Below, in pieces: positions 10,151 through 20,289 of a DNA stretch of 64,000 nucleotides. A program made the position numbers and the translations under genes. The stretch's first letter is position 1, and each line of letters begins with the position of its first letter. Source of the DNA: Clusia tigrina (lineage: Eukaryota; Arthropoda; Insecta; Diptera; Clusiidae); the NCBI GenBank assembly GCA_920105625.2, contig OV050030.1, positions 320,654,368 through 320,718,367 on the forward strand, in the 5' to 3' direction. The notes below the pieces were generated by a model that did no database searches, was not told the DNA's origin, and saw only the letters and a list, made by a program, of their open reading frames with translations.

Positions 10151-10986
10151 TATTAGAACATTGAACTGGGCCGTTTTGTTTGAGAGGCTCCTCCACTGCA
10201 TTTCTACGATGCATAAGATAGCGTTGATTATAAATAACATGCACTTCTCCTTTTTTAAGCTTTTGGGTTTCAGGCTCCAATTCTTCGCGTAACAATGGCT
10301 GAGGGATTCTGTTGCGATTTATTATATTTATAATAGAGCGGGCAGCGAACCCTGCTTCATGTAGTGCTTCTTTGACTTCAGCGGGGGGAATATCCGATTC
10401 AAGTCCCTTTATGACAATGGTCTTTGCTACTTTTAACCTGATAGGTGTATTAGCTTTTTTTTTTATCAATGTCGAGGTTTTTTATAACCACTCTGTAATT
10501 GCTCTCACTATGTATTTGGATTTTTTTTTCCTGGATATTTCCTTTAGCAAGAGGGGTGACATGGACATTTTTAGAACCAATGAGCTCGGTAAGCTTTGCA
10601 ACTAATTTACTGGAGTTACGTTCTCGTAGGTAAATGGGAGGTGGTTTAAATACGATATCAGGTTTGGGTGCGTCTGCCTCCTCAGCAATTTGAAGTAGTG
10701 CGAAGCGATTATTACTAGAGAGTAGGCTCTCGGTAGTTTTACTGATTTTTGCGATGTTAATTCTGATGCCACTCGATTGTGCATTTCGCTTGCGCTTGTT
10801 TATAAGGATATACCTATCTAAACCAGTTTGTGATGTACCACTTTTCCCTGCTGGGTTGCTTGAAAAATTTTTGGTTGAGTGGTTTGCATTGATGGATGGT
10901 GTGAGTGCATTTTCAGTATTGAAACTGCGCTCAGCCACTGTTGGCGATTTTGTTTTAGCACGATCGGACGAGTGAGAGAGAGACAC
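10130..10986 (-). pseudogene. LINE ORF1 (gag-like), truncated at its zinc knuckles
   Basis: The minus-strand frame 10986-10450 (178 codons) has an S/T/N-rich N-terminus, then PPPIYLRERNSSKLV and a conserved block ending YRVVIKNLDID, as in Jockey-clade ORF1. A second frame (10469-10140) carries GLESDIPPAEVKEALHEAGF and ends at QCSNSQELGHT, the first knuckle with one Cys changed to Ser. The remaining knuckles are missing and sequence goes straight to the endonuclease. ORF1 protein binds LINE RNA. Confidence 0.85.
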
Positions 10987-12089
10987 GTGGATGGAACCTT
11001 TTTGTACTCTTTAGTTGTGGACACCGTTGGGTGGGTGTTGAACATTGAGCGCTCCAAGAGGGCGCATGCGCAGAGAGTGCCAGAGACACTTTTGAACATT
11101 GTTTCAGGTTTGAGTGCGAATTTTGTGTACTTGCACTTGCATTGTTAAGTGCAGTCGCAATTATACGCTGTGGAGTTGCAGTCGCATTTGGGCCGCCGCC
11201 CGGGCGCTCGCCGTTGTGGCACATGCTACCTCCGCTCGCCTGTCTCTGTTTTGCAGGCAAAGGTGGTAAGCGAACCACATTCGTCGTCAAACCGCTATTG
11301 GCAGTCATGCCGAGAACAACCGTCCTTGCAGTGGGGAGAGAAGGTAACATACTGTACTCACTCAGTTGCGCGGTTACCGGACGCTGCTGGGAAAGCTACT
11401 GAGGCAGATCAGGTGTTGGTGCAAGTGCAGGCACACTTTGAGAGCGCACCGGGTGAGTGGGAGCGCAATACGTTCATCCACTGACCGCTATAATTCCGCT
11501 TATTTATTAGAAGCTAACATAAATTAAAATTTTAAGTTGAAAAGCTGATATTTCGCACAAACTCCTTTTGCCAATTTCACTCACTGACTTTTATTAAACA
11601 ACCAGTATTATGCGTCTATTTCGCTGGGCTTAAAAATCAAAACATTAAAGTATTTCACTGTAAATCACTATATAATTGAAAAGCAACCGAAAAACACATC
11701 CGAACTCTCTTGCTTTACACATTCATACCCATAAAATGATTATAATCAGAGATGTCAATTTTTTTGAGCATTTCACATATCTCGGGGATATTTCTAGTAA
11801 CAAAGTTTTCCAATTTGCTGCGGATATTTTTGCATCACATAGATCGGCAAGCAAAAGCTCAAATGGCGTACGTACGTATGGCAAAAATATGGTGTAAGTG
11901 ATGGTTTAAATTCAAATAGCGTGCGATATGGGCTGAACAATGCTGTAGAACGTGATGAATTGGAAGATCACAATGACGATGCTGATGAAACGATGGCAGT
12001 ACAGAAAAGTTTATGTATGATGATACAGATGACAGACCATTTGTTTACAATTGATTGGACGTAGGCACTGAAAGCAAAGTGTAGATATT

Positions 12090-13500
12090 CGGCATTCAGA
12101 TAGAGTCACAACGTCAACACATTTTGCGAATGTGGCTGTCAATAGTGAACCTAAAACAGTCGAGGAAGCCCTAAAGGGGAGTGAAAAATTGCAGTGGGCA
12201 GCTGCAATGGACGAAGAGTTTCGATCGCTTATTGATAATGGCACCTGGTGTCTTAACACATTTACTTGATGGTCATAAAGCCATCAACTGCAAGTGGGTC
12301 TTTAAACGAAAAACTAGTTCAAAATGTCAAATTGTGCGATACAAGGCGCGAGTTGTGGCAAAAGGCTATCGACTACGAGCATACCTTTTCGCCAGTAGTT
12401 CGAATTCATCGATTCGATTTATGGCGATAGCAGTAAAATTTGGCTGGAAAATTGAGCAAATGGACGGTGATATTCACGAAATAATTTATATGCACCAGCC
12501 TGAGGCATACGACGACAAAAGTGGTCGTGTATGCAAATTAAATAAAGCTTTGTACGGTCTGAAGCAGGCCAGCAGACAGTGGAATCTTAAACTCAACGCA
12601 TGCTGCGTATAAGCGATTTAAAACCGATTCCTGTGTTAATATACGACACAAAGAAAATTTGATCGTGGTGATTGCTGTGTATGTCGATGATTTATTGATA
12701 TTTTTAAATAACTAATGAAGAAAAAAAAAGATCAACTTAACTCAACATTGAAGAAGGATTTTCGCAGGAAGGATCTAGGCAAAGCAACGAACGTTCTTGG
12801 AATTCGAATTAACTACAATTATGATAAAGGAATCATCAGTCTAGACCAACAAAGGAATACCTATTTGGTCCTGCGTAAATTGAAGATGTTTGATTGTGAT
12901 TCGTTGAAGATACCGAGTGATCCAAATCAAAATCTTACTCTCTGTCGACCGTAGATGAGCTTGAGAAAATGCTGACGATCCCATATCAGGAGGCCATTGG
13001 TAGAATTATGTATTTAGCACTTACATATAAAAGGGAAAGTGGAAGTCTATACGGGCATCCTGGCTCTGATTGGGGATCAAGTTTTCAGGACTTTAAGTCC
13101 TGTACTGGCTATGTGTTTCTATGGCAAAATGCAGCGATGACATGGGCAAGTAAAAAGCAATCACACAGTGGCTCTAGTACATGCGAAGCAGAATATATGA
13201 GCTTATTAGCAGTGATACAAGAAGCATTGTTGCTTAATCAGGTAAAGGATGAAATCATTAAAGACGGTATGCCGCCACTGGAGTTACACTGTGATAACAA
13301 AGGAACCGTCGACTTAACAGATACTGGAACATAATACGATTCGTCATCATTTAATAAGGGATTACATAAGGAAGGTCAAATTATCAAAGTAGGCACTAAT
13401 GAAATGATTGCAGATAATTTGACTAAAGCCGTATCAATTGAAAAACATTTATTCTGCATAAAGGAAATGGGGCTTAATATCTAGAGATTAGAATTGTTTA
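12090..13500 (+). pseudogene. Copia reverse transcriptase and RNase H
   Basis: 12140-12260 gives the AMDEEFRSLIDNGTW start of Copia RT. 12181-12612 gives CKWVFKRK, ARVVAKGY and LNKALYGLKQASRQW. 12670-12710 gives AVYVDDLLIF, the YVDD active site. 12715-12954 continues the thumb region (LGKATNVLGIRI). 12969-13334 is RNase H (TWASKKQSHSGSSTCEAEYM, LHCDNKGTV). 13330-13485 gives the typical end (NEMIADNLTKA). Stops and frameshifts separate these blocks. The RT catalytic motif itself is intact. Confidence 0.9.
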
Positions 13501-13557
13501 GTTTTAAATGCTCCATTTCCTGTTTGAATTGTATTTGAATTATTGAACTCATTGATT

Positions 13558-13566
13558 AGGTGGGAG
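13558..13566 (+). other. Copia polypurine tract
   Basis: aggtgggag lies immediately upstream of the 3' LTR, the expected place for the plus-strand primer. Confidence 0.7.
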
Positions 13567-13569
13567 TAT

Positions 13570-13753
13570 TGAGCGTAACATTTGAAATGCAACAATGGTA
13601 ATCAAATGAGTTCTCAATACATAGCTGTCATGCTTCACAGTCAATACTTTTGTAATATGTTTTTTTTCCATCTGCTTAAATAAATTACAATCGGCAGGAC
13701 GTAAGTTTTCTAACTAAATAATAGATTGCGTTTTATTAACTCATATAATAATA
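13570..13753 (+). repeat. Copia 3' LTR
   Basis: Aligned partner of 4070-4251; see that entry. It ends near tcatataataata. The right boundary is uncertain by a few bases because the end has gained an ATA-type expansion. Confidence 0.85.
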
Positions 13754-14033
13754 GGTAAGCAATTCCGTTTTAACTGATTTTGAATAATTTGAAAATATTT
13801 ATGATTAGTAATTTAAAGTATCACTAATTATAAACTGCTAGTTATTTTCAACAGTTGCCATGTAAATTATTGTAACAAGTCGTTCTTTCGTAAAAAATTA
13901 TTAGAGAATGACCAATACACTCAAAGAACTTTTAGGAATTTTCTGAACGTGCTACAAGATTAAAATTCATTTTTATTGTTATCAATTCATTAAATTCTAA
14001 AAAATAATTTTCAAGAAATTAGGTTCTTTTCAG

Positions 14034-14197
14034 AAAAATTCAACTGATATCCAGAATTGGCGAAATAGACGTTCTCAGAAACTGGAGAAGATGGAGTTAC
14101 TCAACCTGCAGAGTTCCCTACAAAGTGAAATTCAAGCGAAAACTTCGATATCTGAAGAATTAAGTCAAACAAGAGCAGAACTGATTGCAACACAGAA
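14034..14197 (+). CDS. gek: Coiled-coil exon of genghis khan / MRCK kinase
   Basis: A 164-bp exon is bounded by a polypyrimidine tract and CAG acceptor (ggttcttttcag, 14021-14033) and a GT donor at 14198. It is open in one frame, in contrast to its surroundings. It reads WRNRRSQKLEKMELLNLQSS followed by LQSEIQAKTSISEEL, a heptad-rich coiled coil. The block resembles vertebrate MRCK (CDC42BPA/B) just before its C1 domain, where QKMDKMELLELQSALEAEI-type sequence is found. The fly orthologue is gek, a Cdc42-binding kinase acting on actin. The exon ends in codon phase 2 (AA|), matching 48875. Family match is from memory of related proteins; exon structure is seen in sequence. Confidence 0.78.
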
Positions 14198-15559
14198 GTA
14201 TTATTTTGAAATTTGTTTGATACCTCATTATAATTCCCATGCCAAAAAATGAATACCTTAATAATTTTTTACCAAAGATTAACTTATTTCCTCTTTTAAC
14301 TTTTACCATAAAGTTATCCAGAAATTAGTACTTATGATACAATACGTATGTAACAAGAAAATTCAAGTTTAGCCTTGATGAATGAACATTTTGACACCTG
14401 TACCGAAAATGAATTTGTTTGTTACAGTGGTATTTGTAATATGAAAGTCACCTTTCTTGTAAAATACATTTTAAATATTCAGAATCTACGCTTTTTAGAT
14501 AATGAGATTTTTAAATTACTTGCTCACAATCATTATTATGCGGTATGTGTAAACAACATTGATTTCGCGCGCGGTGACTGATAGATGGCCCTTAGTAGGC
14601 ACATTACAGTTATTTCGGTTTATCCATGGAGATACAGGAGCCTCATCTGATGCTTAAAATAATAATAATATAGTATTCGCGGCCCATTAAAACCAAATCA
14701 GGTAATGGATATAAGGATAGTATTCCAGGTGTAATCGACGCAGATTACAATCCGTCTGCTTCGACACTAGGGATACCAATTCTAGATGTGCCAACCATTA
14801 ATTTTGTATATTTAACGGGTATTTTTAATTAGTCTGGTCCGGTAATTCCTGTCTTTCCTCTTCAGTTTCATCCTGTGGTGATTATAAGAATCGAAGAGAT
14901 CTGAGTCAGGAAGATGTTCGGCGGTGCAATGATCTCCTAGTGGATCCGCGGGAACACGACTTGAATACAGATGAAAAGGGATAGAACAAAAGTTTGATTA
15001 CCTTCTACATAGAAATATCATGTAGTGGCACTGCCAACCTTTTAATATCTTTCAAAAGGCCTCGGTCGGTTGCGATTATTCTAGCCAATGCCACGGAGTC
15101 TGGAAAATAAATTTGCTCCCACTTCTTCTGAGCTTCGGAGAAAGCAAAGAAGGTATGAAGCAGCAAACACTGCCACAGCCTGCCCTCGGGAGGCCACAAG
15201 TTCTGAGAGTCATCTGACCACTAACGGAGTAGCTTTGCAGATTTCCGACAATGGGACGTTCGAGTGCTACCGGGGTATCAGCCAAGCTGGCACTATGAGG
15301 CGAGACTGACGTATCATGGCTTTCTTAGCTCTCTTCCCCAAAGTCAACTGCCTTTTCGACGAAGTATTTGTCTGTGGTAAGTGTTATGTTGAATAAACAG
15401 CCACACACATTCAGATATTTCATGATCATGCCCTAGTTTTCAGCCTCGAGGCTAATTGAAAGTTTAAGCAATGCAAAAACCATCTTATGGAATCCGTGTT
15501 AGCCTCAGATCTGGATACAAATGTGCAGGCTAATGAGCTAAAGAAGGAACCTTAAAAGT
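14198..15559. other. Intron sequence, no assignable feature
   Basis: Mostly AT-rich. Short open frames around 14850-14985 and 15005-15309 show no motif I can place. One lies behind a good acceptor-like tract (tctttcctcttcag, ending 14864) but runs into a stop and has no visible homology. Confidence 0.45.
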
Positions 15560-15840
15560 GTAGAACTCATCTTGTGCGTATAATATCATGGGTAAACTTG
15601 CCTTGCAGTCTCCAAGGAGGAGAGTAACACCTTTGGAATACAATTCGTTGGTTCCCACTCTCCTCTCCTGGATGCCTGGCGTTGATACTACAAACCAATA
15701 GTTTTTTCTCACACCATGGGTAACAACTTGTCGATTTAGAGAGATCTAGACTTGTAAAGTTAATGTTTTGTAATCGAGGTACTACAATCGCTTTAATCCC
15801 TTCTCTGGTAGGATTACCCTTCATATCTTAACATGGGAGT
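15560..15840 (-). mobile_element. Possible LOA/I-like LINE endonuclease scrap
   Basis: Across two frames the minus strand reads IKAIVVPRLQNINFTSLDLS, HGVRKNYWFVVST and SKGVTLLLGDCKAS. The order resembles the APE endonuclease of RNase-H-bearing LINEs (a raCIvv...  ...vSaYlP...  ...LLiGCDANA pattern). It is heavily decayed and the call is tentative. Confidence 0.4.
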
Positions 15841-16439
15841 GATTCAAGCGGCTCTACTCGTGGTACTATCACACAGGTGAACTTGCAGCATTACAACGCC
15901 GCTACTAGAGGCCTTTCTCGGCTGTAGACATTATCCGCATAGGTACAATTCAGAGTATATACAATTGTGGTACCAGAACTGGTAGTGGCTAGTGAAACCT
16001 ATATTCATAGATGGCCTCACTTCGCGACTGAAACTGCTTACTTTAATTTTGACTTGATTCGCACACCATCTCTCCTGGTGATTTATACTTACTGCATTTG
16101 ATCTATAATATACGTCTAGGGCATTTAGTTTAGCTCGATGCAACCGGACAGGATAACATATGAAAGTACAGCAAAGACAATCACATTACTTTATCATACA
16201 ATATATGAGTTTATTTTCTTAACAGAAGCGGTTTTATAGCGAATAGAAGATTAGTGTATTGCGCTTTCTGACTCAGTCTGCGCACTGTCAAAGAGTAACT
16301 GAACTAGCGCGAAATCCTTCAACATTACGCGAAATCCTTCAACATCTATAAAAATAATGAAAGTGTGTTTCCACATGCTAATTGAAAAGGAGTAAGGGAC
16401 TTGTGCTATTTCGAGTTAACCACGGGCCTGATATGTATA

Positions 16440-17042
16440 AATGTAACAGAAAAGAATTAAATTGCATTGTATTGCTTTAGTATTACTTGCAGTGATCTTC
16501 AACATTTGTCACAATGTAACTCACACAAACCCAATGCTGGTGCCAAATCCAGTGACTGTGGTAGTAACCACACTGCGAACTACTGCGAATGTCTTATCTA
16601 TAAAGACTTTGAAAATAACCCTTCCCAACGACAGAAAATCCAACGCAATTACAATTTTGACCCGAGAATAGGTACCAATAATTAGCGGCTCTCATCAGAG
16701 AATTCAAATACAAAAATAACACAAATTCAGCCAGCAACACCAAACCTCGAAAGTCTAGAAGCTATGCTAATAATGCAAAATATGGTGTAAGAGGTTATGA
16801 AAACGCAAATCCAAATGATGCAAATATTTGTTTCTAAAAAACTCCATTTTTTAGTCGCCCTCTGTGTCTAGTGGTAGGCATATTAGACTCACACCCCGAG
16901 GGTCGTAGGTTCAAATCCTGCCACGGGCTTGGTGTCCAAAATTCTTTTTTCTATAAAATCTTTTTCTTTTTGAGTCGAAAGCCACTGTAGCTACTACTCA
17001 TTCCCCCAACTCCTTACACTCATAATAAATTATAGTGTAAGG

Positions 17043-17099
<57 letters not shown>

Positions 17100-17600
17100 T
17101 CTATTTCCATTTGTCATAGAACTAGCTTTCGACCATATAAGCTAGAATTAGAATATTATTTTAACCGCTAATAAAATTGATGTTATGCTTATTTCTGAAA
17201 CCCATTTTACGAAGAAATTCTATTTTCTCAATCCGGACAAGTTGCATATGATAAATCATCCTAATAGGGAGGCTCATGGTGACACTGGAATATTAGCGAG
17301 ATGAATTACTTACTTACCCAGGGTTTTCATTCCCTAACCTACATTTTATTGATTTTTTTATATGCTTGGGAATAAATTCTTAGCAACAAGTGATTTTAAG
17401 AGAAAACACACCTTTTGGGGTTCTCTGCAGATTATTCCCAAAGGAAAACAATTATTTTCTGGTCTAAAATAATACCATTGGAAATTTATCTGCATCATTG
17501 ACTATTGTTTCACCCTATTCACGAAATGTGCTCATGTAAACCACAATCACACACCATTAGTGGCGTTATTTAACCAACCACCATATGCAATTCAGGCCCG
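16440..17600 (+). mobile_element. Jockey-like LINE, ORF1 end and ORF2 start
   Basis: 16462-16690 encodes a zinc-knuckle end of ORF1 (SSDCGSNHTANYCECLIYKDF, of the CxxCGGNHTANYRGCP type). About 16700-16850 gives the Met/Gln-rich ORF1 tail. 17120-17310 starts ORF2 with an APE endonuclease (DVMLISETHFTKKFYF, HPNREAHGDTGIL), and 17370-17470 gives KHTFWGSLQIIPKGKQLFSG. A SINE at 16855-17099 splits the two ORFs. No RT is recognisable downstream on this strand. Several frame breaks. Confidence 0.7.
16855..17099 (+). mobile_element. tRNA-derived SINE with (TAA)n tail
   Basis: The head (about 16857-16930) has an A-box-like tctagtggtagg at 16867-16878 and a B box ggttcaaatcc at 16908-16918, with a pairing T stem (gtagg/cctgc) and a CAC triplet at the anticodon position. 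These are RNA polymerase III promoter elements. The anticodon stem does not pair and the acceptor stem pairs only at its outer bases, so it is not a functional tRNA. A tRNA-unrelated body follows, and about 18 TAA units (17045-17099) form the tail. A (TAA)n tail suggests mobilisation by an I/LOA-type LINE. Confidence 0.75.
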
Positions 17601-18000
17601 CTTATAGTTATTGCTGCAGGCCTACAATTTACAAGGCATTTTCGAGCCAAACAACTTTTTATTTATTGTAGACATGCACTCTAAAACACCATTAAATCGT
17701 AATTTTTTGACCGGAAAATTAGTGTTGTCTGAGTATTGCATAGGCAAATCTAGAAGATTAAGTTCTAAAAGTAAAACACTACCTTTGTAATAAATGGCCA
17801 TTAAATAAAAACCAGCCAGAAGAAGTCACTATGCCATATTTTTATAGTAGGTCGATAATCAACGAAAATATATTTAATATTTTGAAATTTCAACATATTA
17901 CATTATTCTTAAAAAGGGACTCTTATATATATATGCCATATATATATGCCATCATAAACAAGGGACTATTATATAGATATGCCATCATCGTAAACATGAA
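17600..18000. other. No recognisable feature
   Basis: AT-rich. It contains a short repeat of atatatatgccat near 17925-17985. No motif on either strand. Confidence 0.4.
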
Positions 18001-18870
18001 TAATAACTAACAAACATTTTGGTTATAATAAATAAATTCAAGGTAGAAAGGCTCCTAACATGGCTCCTTTTCTTTTATTTACCTAACGAGATCAGCGGAT
18101 TTCTTCCTTGTTAGTCGCCGCACGGTATCTGAAGGTTTGACAAGCTGAGCAGCTTATTTATTTATGTACTTTTTTAGTTTATCTGCGTGTGCTATAGCGA
18201 AAGCTAAATAACGGTGCAGGACAACTTATTTTGGATTGTTTGTATCATGGTCATTTTACTTTTTTTGGTGCAGCCCCATAACTGTACACCATCCGCTCAT
18301 AGAGGTCAAAGGATTGTATTATAAGTAAGGTGTCAGTCGATAAGACTGACTGCCAGTTAGTCGTTTCATTTGTATAGACTGCAATTATGGTCCGTTTTCT
18401 TTTTCACGTACACTTTCCACTGGAGTTTTGCATCCAATATCATTCCTAGAAACTTTGCAGTATTAGATGAGATTTTTTAACACCATTTATAAAGTGTTTT
18501 AGCTGGTCAATTTTCTTGTTTGTGAAAGCAACATGAATCGATTAGGTACTACTCAGCTTGAGTCGCCATAGTTTGGCTTTAGAAATTACTTACAACGGAT
18601 TGTAGTGCTTCTGTATACACTTTTATCAAAGCCAGTGAAAAAAAGCAAGGTAGTATACTCGGCAAAAGTTGCAGCGAACATCGTTTGTATACAGAAGGTA
18701 CATCATAGGTCTTAGGACACTTCCTTGTGGCAATCCAGTTTTATTTCTGTTAGATTAGAAAAGGAGTCTTCCTATTTAATTACAAATTAACTTGTTGTTA
18801 AATATGATTTCAGGATATCACAATATTGTATTGGCAATTGGCTACGAAGCATATGAACAAGGTCTCTTTT
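18000..18870 (-). mobile_element. LINE RT fragment (Jockey/R1-like)
   Basis: Minus strand: GLPQGSVLRPMMYLLYTND near 18750-18690 is the RT motif upstream of the active site. The FADD box has been lost to substitutions and frame shifts. The C-terminal part gives IHVAFTNKKIDQ (18540-18510) and a LWGCTKK block near 18270, typical of the RT thumb and tail. It is dead and truncated at both ends. Its right end abuts the T-rich 3' end of the next LINE at about 18875. Confidence 0.65.
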
Positions 18871-18874
18871 TTTA

Positions 18875-20285
18875 AATTTTGTTTTTTCCAATTATTATTT
18901 ATTAAATCTTTCGAAAGAACTAACAGTAATTTTTTATCATAAAAGCTAATATGAAACTCTAATGTTCTTTTGCTAATACTAGGAACAAATATTTTAAAGA
19001 AGATGTTAATTTATAATTAATTAATTCATTGTTAGAGATATATGTTAGCTAAGATCTATAATATATATTTCTTTCTTAGCTGTTTGGGTCCTGAATATAG
19101 CAACAAGTTTCGGGCTAGCTCGTTTGGGTGGTTTTCTAATTTCAGAAGGTAAACTTTTTTTAGTCTGCCTATTTCTTCTTGTACATTTGGAATTCGTAGA
19201 TCATTGTGGATATTTGGATTTTTGATATACCGTAATTATTCGAAGTATCCTAGATTGCATTTTCTGTAATTTTTCCACATTAGTAAGTGTTGCATTACCC
19301 CACATCTGTATTCCGTGGGTCCAAATCGGTTTAATTATTGCTTTATACAGTAGTAATTTGTATTCCAATTTGAGCTTCGAGTTATTATTTAGCAAACGGA
19401 ATAGTGACTGTAGTCGTAGATTTATATGTTTAACTTTTGCCTCTATATGTTTGCTCCAGGTTAACGTAGGCAGCTTGGGGAATGCCGTGATTATTTATGT
19501 TTATAGCTGGGCAGGTTTCCCTTCTTAATGTACAGGTTATTAGGACACATTTGGTTTGATTGACTTTTATTTGCCATTTCTTTAACTATTTAATTAGTGT
19601 GTTGATGTGTATGTGTAGATTTATCTTAATAGTGAATTTTGGTGGGCAATATATGGCGGGCAAATGTTGCCCACAAATTATTCTAAGTAGATAGATGTGC
19701 TTTGTAGATAGTGTTCACTAGTATCTTCTAGAACGTGGTGTTTAATCCTGCCCTTAATAAGAATTCCAGTTCCTCCATAAGCTTTTCCTTTGGGATGTTT
19801 GTGTCGTAAAAACTGTAGCCGTTAATTCTAAAGCAGTTCTCTCGTCAGATGCGTCTCGGAGAACACCATTTTGTCGAACTGATTTCTATTTTGAGGCTTT
19901 CGATTTCAAATTTATGTTGATGGTTTGGAATTATATTTCTCTCTGCAATAATTGTCTCTTTATAGGCTTTAAAAAATTTCTTTCATGACCTTCGATAATA
20001 TCAGAAGTAATGAAATTGGTCTGTAAGAAGAACATAAGGAGACTTGCCAGGCTTATCTGTCATTATAACTTCAGCTACGTTTTAAAGAGTCATTTTAGTT
20101 CGCCGTTAGCTTGGTATTGTGCGTCATTTGTTTGATTTTATTTTGGTAGTTACAACCTGCGTATGAAAACTTAAAGGCAGGAGTAACTGTTCAGCATGCG
20201 TTTTGTATAATTTGGGTGAATTTTCTCTGTAGTTTTTCAAATTTTCAATAGGAGTATTTCACCATGTTGAAGTTTTGCTGATAGT
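18875..20285 (-). mobile_element. Jockey-like LINE, multiply deleted
   Basis: Starting at a T/A-rich antisense 3' end (18875-18910), the minus strand encodes the ORF2 tail (19395-19201: KLLLYKAIIKPIWTHGIQMW) and the endonuclease (about 19920-19640: VFSETHLTREL, HPKGKAYGGTGILIKGRIKH). Further right is a separate RT piece (about 20110-19985: VAEVIMTDKPGKS, SSYRPISLLLILSKVM). The order is scrambled relative to an intact element, so either two copies overlap or internal rearrangement occurred. Confidence 0.65.
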
Positions 20286-20289
20286 ATTT

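Larger units (their letters stand above)
7343..11726 (-). mobile_element. Jockey-like LINE nested in Copia (copy 1)
   Basis: On the minus strand, 5' to 3': a 5' UTR (11726-11000), ORF1 (about 10986-10140), endonuclease (10140-9450), RT (9333-8384 and degraded C-terminus to about 7690), and an A-rich 3' end. Flanking target duplication and a terminal T-run show target-primed reverse transcription. ORF1 passes directly into the endonuclease; the join is the same as in the copy at 35920-38542. The RT is broken into several frames. Motifs are of the Jockey/BS kind. Confidence 0.9.
4070..13753 (+). mobile_element. Copia-type LTR retrotransposon, nested insertions
   Basis: Two ~182-bp direct repeats (4070-4251 and about 13570-13753), a primer-binding site at 4252, gag, protease, integrase, RT and RNase H in Copia order, and a polypurine tract before the 3' LTR define one Ty1/copia element. 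Removing the mariner (4790-5755) and the LINE (7343-11726) leaves an element of roughly 4.3 kb, near the usual 5 kb. All coding domains carry stops or frameshifts. The LTRs differ at several positions, so the insertion is not very recent. Boundaries are set by alignment of the two LTRs and are good to a few bases. Confidence 0.9.

Noticed and set aside
14864..14985. Possible additional gek exon after tctttcctcttcag
   Set aside because: It ends in a stop, shows no coiled-coil continuity, and the exon at 14197 already joins 48875 in phase.
16857..16930. A functional tRNA-Val-like gene
   Set aside because: B box and T stem are good, but the anticodon stem does not pair and the acceptor stem fails beyond the outer bases. 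The body and (TAA)n tail fit a SINE.
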